Made by a program: the position numbers and the translations under genes. From the NCBI GenBank assembly GCA_033085395.1, contig JANQBS010000002.1, positions 186,001 through 250,000 on the forward strand: a stretch of DNA of 64,000 nt. The letters run 5' to 3'. The notes below the pieces were generated by a model. The model saw only the letters and a program-made list of their open reading frames with translations, was not told the origin of the DNA and did no database searches. Every line of letters starts with the position of its first letter. The first letter of the stretch is position 1. Shown piece after piece: positions 57,550 to 64,000 of this stretch. Origin of the DNA: Xanthoparmelia taractica. Its lineage: Eukaryota; Ascomycota; Lecanoromycetes; Lecanorales; Parmeliaceae.

Positions 57550-60500
57550 TCACCTTCTCCCCCTCGACCCTCTTGTGGTCTTCTTCGTTGGGCCATTACG
57601 AGGTTCGCTTATCCCAGGTTTATGCACCCATCCTGGCCCCTTTGGTAAAACGCAGCTGTCGTCATCGACGTATAAGTCGTCTGCAGGATCTACAGTATCG
57701 CTTGAAATGGTCAAGTCCATGATTTGAGATGAAAATGCCGACTGCGGTTGGCGGGGCGTGCTTTCACCTTTATCTTCATGTTCACTTTCGGAAACATCGG
57801 GCTCCCAATCACGATCAGACTCTCTCTGGGATGAATTAATCCTATTATTGCGCTTGGACTTGCGATGACTTGGGGGCGAAACAGAATCTCCTTCGGATAG
57901 CTCTGATTTGATGTCCATTCCCTGTGATACACGCTTCTCGAAAGCTTGTGAAAAAAGCTCTGGTAATGATTCGTCAGAGTCGGCTCCATCAATAACATGA
58001 ACCAGCTTTTGAGATCTCTTCTCATGCGATGTCTGAGCATGAGATCCAATACTTGGCGATAGGGAACGGCGGATGCTACTCGACGAGTTGAGATCTTGGG
58101 ACCCGAGCTGGTGATCTATTTCTGGAAGGCCCGAGCGATCCTGGGCTTCTTGCTGGAGCACTTCGCTGTCATCATTTATTTGCGGTAGATCGGGGTACTC
58201 AATTGGGGACCTATGATTCGAGATGTTCGAGCGAGCAGGTGAATCGCCGCGACGTTGAGGAGAGACACTTTCAGCGATTTCAGACCCTGATGCATGTACG
58301 TGCCCCAACTTTTGAAACGCTGCTGGCGGTGGCGATGAAGCCACCTGGAACCCATTGGTGACTGGGCTGGAGCTGAAATCGCGGAATTTTGGCGAAGAGG
58401 TGCCCATAAGAGCAGGATCATCAAGGTGGTCATTTTGGCCGGGAGGTTCCTCATCCTGCCGGTCAGTCAATTCATGATTTATGCTCGACCGCCAACCGGC
58501 ATCTCTGATCAGCTCGGAGATTTCTTGCCGAGCTTGTTCGCCCGAGTCAGCAGCTGCGTTGTTGGACTCTTCTCGAATTGGGCCATCGTGACTAACGCCT
58601 TGCGCACCTGCATCTATATCATGAGCTTCTTCAGTAATGGCCTTGTCATTTGAGTCTGTATGGGCGACGCTATGGCCTCGATCCTGCAGTATAACATCCT
58701 GATCGCCTTTTCCGCCTCCGACCTCAACCAGAACTGGGTTGATTAGCTCGTCGAATGAAATTTCAAGATTCCCATTTTGGCCTTCGCCAATTTCATCATG
58801 ATAGCCCGGCATTTCGAACTTGGAGTAGAGGCGTTCGCCAGTTTCCTCGTCGTATTGTGTATTCTTCAGAGGTTGATCACGTTTTGCAAGTTTCAATGAT
58901 AGCATGCCATCGTCCAAGATTTCGTCCACAATGGCGGTTCGGTACTCCGATATTTTGGGTTGCCAATTAGTTTCCACGGACATTTCAAGCTGTTTGAAGG
59001 CAACAATGTTACCCTTTGTGGCTTTTTCTAAAGTCAAGGGTAAACAAATAGTAATGTCTTCGGGTAGAATAGGAAGGTCATCTGTCAGGTCGTGTGTGTC
59101 TTCCACTTCGACAAGCGTATCTGCAGATGCGCCTTCGGTCTCGTGGAGTAGCTGTTCATTGGCTCTGACTGAGTCCTCAACTCTCTCGTCATTGCTCTCC
59201 ACATTGACGTTCTCGGCCGATGGCTCCGGCCCAGCCTCCTGTCTGTTCCAGTCGTCCTCGTCAAGGCGCCCAGCTTTGTTTTTTGGGTTGAAGAAGCTGC
59301 CATCGTTATTGTTACGCTTTCGTTTTTTTCCCTTTCGCTTTTTTGCATTGCCCATGCTATACCCTTTTTGCTGCTGAGGGTCCCATCTCTGAACGAAGGG
59401 AAAAGGTGGCGTACTCAACTCAATCCCCTCATAGCAGCATTCTACAGCTCGCAGATCAATCTTGTCTTTCCAGCTCTCATCGTCTGCTGCAGCCGCAACA
59501 TCTTCGGCAGTCTCAGTCTCTTCAGTGACATGGGGTTCTCTGACAGGCCTCACGTCTTTCATCAGCTTCTCCCGCGTCTTCAGTTCATCGTCCTTAGTCT
59601 TTGGTGTTCTAAGGCCCAAAGAGCCAAAGAGCATACGCTTTGCACCAGAAACGTCAAGCTTGGATCGACGATGTTGGGGTTCGGGCGCCGGGGTCGTCAT
59701 TGATTTCGAGGCTTCTATAGCCCCTGGAGAACTTTGGATCTCTAAAGACTCCATAGCTTCTACAGCAGTATGCGACTCGGGCACTATTCCAGTTGAAGTA
59801 GTACTTATTGAATCCGTTAGCGGAATTTCTTTGGCTTTTGCTGGCATAGCAGTCACAGAGTCCTGGACTACGGCAGTTGTTGAAGTGCTGGTAGGGTCAC
59901 TCCCTGAAAGTTTCTCAGGCCAAAGCTTTCTTGGACCCTCCTCACGTGATGGATGATCAATCACAAAGTCGTCCTGAGCGGCTGTAGCCTTCGACAGTGG
60001 GTCACGCACAGGTGATCCATCCTCAACCATTCCGCTATCCTTTCTCTGTAGACTGGGATCAAGACCAATGTCGACGCCACCAGCAGCGATCGAGGTCAAC
60101 AGAGCTTGTCGCTTGGCCTTAAAGGCAGGGAGAATTCCGCCAACAGCTATCATTTCCTCCCTTTGTGACTGAGTAGTCCCCTCCTCAAATTTGCGAAGAT
60201 CTGATTTAGTGGCAGCAGCCAGAAGAATGCCCTTGCTCTTAAGGAATTTCAGCTTCTTACTCTCCTTTCTTCGCTTGTTACGTGCACGGGTTACCTTACA
60301 TCTGTTGCCAGGTGGTGTGGGCGTCGGAGCTGAAGCCGCGACTACAGGCGGCGTCTTGTTTGGGGGCATCTTTGAGTAATCTTTGTTCACTGCCCACTTC
60401 TGCTTCTGGCCAATCTTCGGCGATTCATGTTCGGAGTCGCTGCTACTGCAAGCTAATGATCCTGAGGACGACGTCTCAGACGCCTCAGACTCGTGAGCTA

Positions 60501-61910
60501 TATGATCGCTTGGATGCTGCTCCGGTTCTGAATCCGAGCTCGAGCTGCTCGAGGAGGTTCCAGAGGAGGATGTCTCATCCTCAGATCTTTGATCGTCCGA
60601 GGACGTGGAGGAGCTCGACCGTGATCCTCCAACGAGACTCTAGCCACTGATCAGCAAAGCATCTTTAACGCAAATTGTATACTCTGAGATCAAATTTATA
60701 TTGCGGATATTACAAGTTCTTAGAGAAAGCAACATACATCGCTGGATTCTGTCTCTTCATTCTGCGGCTCAGCATTCTCTTTATCAGATTCATCCACCTC
60801 GCTAAGCTCAAAATCACTATCGTCCGCGTCCTCTGAATCCTCCGATTCTCGAACAGTTGCCGGCGTTGCAGGTTCGGCCTTTTCGAAACGCACACTTCTA
60901 GTACTGCCGGCCGAGTCCCGCCTGCTTACACAATGTGGACTTGCTGATGAATCCCGGAGGATGCTTCTAATATTGTTGGAAGAGCTCCGAGTCAAGTCTG
61001 TAGTACCACGCTTCCTAGGTCTGATCTCAGATTGGCTGGTCAGGGCCTCATCCTGTCCGTAAAGATCCAACAGAGGGTTATTGTACTGTCCAGTAAATGG
61101 CCGTCCATCGTCATCCAACAACTGTAATAGACCTAGTCCTTTAGGCGATGTTCGAGACCTTGTAACCCGTTGTGGCTGTATATCGACCTGACTCGTGCCG
61201 CCATCTGTATCCGCAGCACCACTGAGGTCATTCTGTAAATCGAATAGCTCAGCCCCTAAATCGTCTTCCTCTTTCTCGTTGGGAACAAAGTCCTGGTCAT
61301 CATCGCTCTCGTCGCCCGCCGTGATGTTATCGGTGTTGTCAAAGCCAGCCCTGAGTATGACTTGCCGATCGTTACTGGGCTCCTCGAAATCGTAGTTGTC
61401 TCCCTCATCATACGTAATCCGTCTCCTCTTTCTTGGTGGTATCCTTATGGCTGGTCTGTCCACTCGTCGTAGAAAAGGGCGGCCAAATGCCACACCGTCA
61501 ATCAAGTGCTTGCCATCTGCGGCGATCTGATGTCGTCCAGATATTTTCCGGAAGCGTAGATCTTGAGTCTGTAGAGGCCGTATGCTGTGAAGAAATTAGC
61601 ATGACCCGAATGAATTTGTGGGCATGGAAAGAAAGAGCTCAGACACCCACCAGACCTCATCGTCTTCTTTCAGTACTTGGTTGAGTTCGGCAAAGTGCAG
61701 ACATTCGAAGCCACGCACTTCTACTGTGTAGTCCTCAAGGCCCCAATCCTCGGACTCGAGAGGTAGGACTTCGTTGACCTGTTCCAGGAACTGCGAGATG
61801 GTGATACTGTTGCCCGCTGCAAGAAGGGGCGGTCGGACTGCTGATGCCAGAGTCCATAAGACTCGTACTGGTGGCAAGCCGTGTCTTTGAACCGTTAGCT
61901 GAAGCCTCAT
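57550..61910 (-). CDS. Coilin-like nuclear protein: ubiquitin-like N-domain and Tudor-like C-domain
   Basis: Three exons (61910-61651, 61584-60738, 60639-57550) encode 1398 aa, with introns of 66 and 98 nt. Residues 1-95 resemble the coilin ubiquitin-like self-association domain. They begin MRLQLTVQRHGLPPVRVLWT and include DYTVEVRGFECLHF and EDDEVCIRPL. In fungi this segment is, as I recall, a DUF7357-type domain. The next 350 residues are acidic and basic low complexity with a Ser-rich tract (about 372-420). A second conserved domain lies at about 885-1013. It has KGNIVAFKQLEMS, ISEYRTAIVDEI and ISFDELINPVLVE, matching the Tudor-like domain of coilin (IAFKxLEL, SDYKEGRI, WKELIDPRLI). The C-terminus is basic (KKTTRGSRGRR). 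Animal and plant coilins scaffold Cajal bodies for snRNP/snoRNP maturation. Domain-level homology is inference from recalled motifs. Confidence 0.75.
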
Positions 61911-62181
61911 GGCTACAGGATCATTGATCCAATATTTTTAAAAGTGAGGTGCGGGTGGCAGTGAGGGGCTGTTGGGGGGAAGCGCGTTCAATTTGCAGGC
62001 GCGGGGGCCGCGATGTATTCTATGTCGTACTTTCGCCAGGCAAACCCTTGACCTGAGCAAATTGTTCACGGCCACATATGAGTTACTAAAGGGAAGCAAG
62101 AATACGTGTCCATGTTCTGGAGTTTATAGTGAATCTTATAGATGGCTCTACTGGCGCACATATGCGGGATTAGAAGTAATG
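61911..62181. other. Short gap between RPA43 and the coilin-like gene
   Basis: 271 bp. It includes the RPA43 terminator and the coilin-like promoter, since both genes read leftward. No motif defended. Confidence 0.4.
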
Positions 62182-63231
62182 TCAATATCTGGCCCTATGT
62201 TTCGGACTTTGCGTATCATCTATATCCATTGCATCTTCAAAGCCATTCATGATTGCACCTGTCATAGCGTTTGACGACTCATTCTGCCACCCTAGTTGCT
62301 TCTTTCCAATATCTGGTATTCTTATTCTCTCCTGCTCCTGCAATTGCATTTCGTCATCCTCGCTCAGCATAGTGCCTTCGATGCTCACAAAGCCAGTCTC
62401 ACGATCCATGCTTTTCGACGTGTCCACGTGCTTGATCCGGAATCGTAGCAATCCCTCAATTTTGTTACCTGCCTGGTCTTGAAAATAGCCTTCCGCATCT
62501 TCCAAAGCCTGCCCTGCCTCATCGTCTTCGTCCGCCTCCCCCTCGTCAGAATCCGACATGATGTCTTTCGAAGCCTTTTTCAGTTTCCTTTTCCCTGGAA
62601 CCATCATTCCACCAGGTATCCATTTCCACTCTTTCGGTAATCTCTTCCTCTCAATGCTCGCGTTGAAGAAGTTTAAGCATAGAAGCCCAATGGTGCTTTC
62701 GCTCTGGAGGTTGACATAGCCCTCTATCACGCTATTCCTTCGTGGCTTGAAAATAACAAAGTCCGCAGTAAGCCAGACAAAGCTAGAAGCGTATTCGTCG
62801 ATCGCTCGCGCATATGTTGGCTTGGAAGTTTCGGTTTGAGGGTCCGTAGAGAGCCGGGCATTCGAGTAGGATATGATAACGCCATGAAACGGTGGGTAAT
62901 ATGTGAGGATGAGCGGAGAGATATGCTCGGCGCAAATGCCTTGTAAGGCATGCTTTTGAGAGATTGGTGGTAGTGGTAGGTATAAAGACGAGGTCTGCTG
63001 ATAAAAGGGAGACACTGGTTCGCCTCCAGTGCCTATAATAGGTTTGGACTGAGCTCTAGGGAGTTTTGGGCGTTGATTTGACTTGTGCTTCTTCGTTGGT
63101 GAGGGCAGTCGAGACTCGACCTCATCCACAGCATTCCGCTTACGCTTTCTTTCACTTTTCTGGACATCTTTGTCCTTCGGCTTCCGGTGCTTCTTGTGTC
63201 TAGGTTGTGGGCTCTCAACTTCGGTTGACAT
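62182..63231 (-). CDS. RPA43: RNA polymerase I subunit RPA43
   Basis: A single exon encodes 349 aa. A Lys/Arg-rich N-tail (HKKHRKPKDKDVQKSERKRK) resembles a nuclear or nucleolar signal. It precedes the Rpb7-N/SHS2-like domain (SLYLPLPPISQKHALQGICA, HISPLILTYYPPFHGVIISY) and the OB domain (SSFVWLTADFVIFKP, SVIEGYVNLQSESTIGLLCL, FNASIERKRLPKEWKW). An acidic insert (SDSDEGEADEDDEAGQALED) interrupts the OB domain before LRFRIKHVDTS. Rpa43 forms the Pol I stalk with Rpa14 (where present) and recruits Rrn3. The gene is divergent from the J-domain gene, with 220 bp between start codons. Confidence 0.9.
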   Translation of the reverse strand: MSTEVESPQPRHKKHRKPKDKDVQKSERKRKRNAVDEVESRLPSPTKKHKSNQRPKLPRAQSKPIIGTGGEPVSPFYQQTSSLYLPLPPISQKHALQGICAEHISPLILTYYPPFHGVIISYSNARLSTDPQTETSKPTYARAIDEYASSFVWLTADFVIFKPRRNSVIEGYVNLQSESTIGLLCLNFFNASIERKRLPKEWKWIPGGMMVPGKRKLKKASKDIMSDSDEGEADEDDEAGQALEDAEGYFQDQAGNKIEGLLRFRIKHVDTSKSMDRETGFVSIEGTMLSEDDEMQLQEQERIRIPDIGKKQLGWQNESSNAMTGAIMNGFEDAMDIDDTQSPKHRARY

Positions 63232-63451
63232 ACCTCTTTGTTGTCAATTGGCGAGGACGATGTCGTCGAATCCCAAGCTTTTTCTTGCCTCGAAAATTAG
63301 ACTTTCGGCTAAGTTTCAAGGTGAAAAGAACTGCCGGACGATCTGCCGAGCCGAGAATAGGCGCAAAGTGTTTCAACACCTGTCTTCACCAACACATTCC
63401 TCCTCGCCAGCATTCTTCCAACATGTTCTGTACAGAAAGCATTCGTTCACC
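63232..63451. promoter_or_regulatory. Shared divergent promoter, RPA43 / J-domain gene
   Basis: 220 bp between start codons. No specific motif identified. Confidence 0.45.
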
Positions 63452-64000
63452 ATGTCATCAACAGCAATCCTCTCCTATGCTGGATGGGCCTTTTTGCCCA
63501 ATGTATGTACCTACCCTGTTAGCGAGTTTGTGTCTATCATGCTTGCATATGTATGTCTCAAGGTTGCACCTACTAATGCGGAAAACTGCAGCTCGTTACA
63601 GGCTGGCTCCAATCCATTTACTATGGCATCACGATCCGCGCCGGTGATCCTAAGCCCCAGCCAGGAACCCCCCGATATGTCAAACACAGACGGCGCATAC
63701 ACATGACAGTCATTATCGTTTACCTTCTATACACTTTTTACGAAGCGGACTATATAATGCGGCAGAACGGGGATTTTTACCAGGACCTTGGTCTTGCCCC
63801 AGGCGCGGAGGAAAAACAGATCAAGTCAAGATTCAGGAGGCTAGCCGCTCTCCAGCATCCGGACAAAGTTCCCACGGACGACCTAATCCGACACGCAGCA
63901 GCCGAGTCCAACTTTGTCCATCTCAAAATCGCCCAAGACACCCTTTCCGACCCCATCAAACGCTTTGCCTACGAGCGCTTCGGCCCCGAAATGCTGAGAT
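63452..64000 (+). CDS. Membrane J-domain (DnaJ) protein, partial at the window edge
   Basis: Two exons are visible (63452-63502, and 63592 to beyond 64000), joined across an 89-nt intron. The start MSSTAILSYAGWAFLPN joins to LVTGWLQSIYYGITIRAGDP, followed by a second hydrophobic segment (HMTVIIVYLLYTFYEADYIM) and then a J domain. The J domain has DFYQDLGLAPGAEEKQIKSR, the Hsp70-activating HPD tripeptide in LQHPDKV, and a helix IV-like stretch (DPIKRFAYERFGPEM). A membrane N-terminus with an HPD-bearing domain suggests an ER-membrane co-chaperone. Which side of the membrane the J domain faces is unclear. The C-terminus lies outside the window. Confidence 0.88.

Overview
This window is nuclear DNA of a filamentous ascomycete (Pezizomycotina; Leotiomycetes is my best guess, but I cannot prove the class). 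The evidence is short GT-AG introns (mostly 45-100 nt, with CTAAC/CTGAC-type branch points), a Zn(II)2Cys6 regulator, a GH128 glucanase-like protein, a fungal fucose-lectin-fold protein, subunits found across eukaryotes with fungal-type sequences (Sti1, Rpc34, Nup85, Rpa43, Vma10, Tom6, Pet117), and long AT/purine/pyrimidine-rich intergenic stretches full of microsatellites. Exon coordinates were worked out by hand from reading frame, splice motifs and remembered family consensus. No alignment or RNA evidence was available.

Layout. 1-2.6 kb: no gene, with a 63-bp tandem duplication and a TTC microsatellite. 2.6-11.5 kb: tricalbin (-), STI1 (-) and RPC34 (+), the last two divergent. 12.4-14.4 kb: secreted GH128-like hydrolase (+), tail to tail with a PMP3-like membrane protein (-). 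14.4-19.7 kb: a 5.3-kb low-complexity region leading into a Zn2Cys6 transcription factor (19.7-22.6 kb, +). 22.6-28.6 kb: microsatellites, a tiny split TOM6-like gene (-) and the decayed remains of a STAND/NACHT-type N-terminal domain gene. 28.7-30.4 kb: membrane-anchored fucose-lectin-fold protein (-). 33.4-39.0 kb: NUP85 (-), divergent from an Msd1/SSX2IP-like (ADIP) spindle-pole protein (+). 41.8-48.0 kb: a run of lineage-type genes, namely two small Cys-rich proteins, an APH-fold kinase-like protein and a secreted Apple/PAN-like protein. 48.2-49.4 kb: VMA10 (-), divergent from PET117 (+). 50.1-52.5 kb: conserved coiled-coil protein of unknown function (+). 53.3-57.2 kb: Rieske/AIFM3-like oxidoreductase (-) and a PPxY arrestin (-). 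57.5-63.2 kb: a coilin-like nuclear protein (-) downstream of RPA43 (-), which is divergent from a J-domain membrane protein that runs off the right edge.

Most genes are independent housekeeping units rather than one pathway. Recurrent themes are membrane contact and trafficking (tricalbin, arrestin, V-ATPase), mitochondrial biogenesis (TOM6, PET117, AIFM3-like) and nuclear or RNA-polymerase functions (RPC34, RPA43, NUP85, coilin-like). The most interesting items are the coilin-like protein (ubiquitin-like N-terminus plus Tudor-like C-terminal domain), the VMA10 gene with an ATG-only exon and a 9-nt microexon, and a GC-AG intron in the Msd1-like gene.
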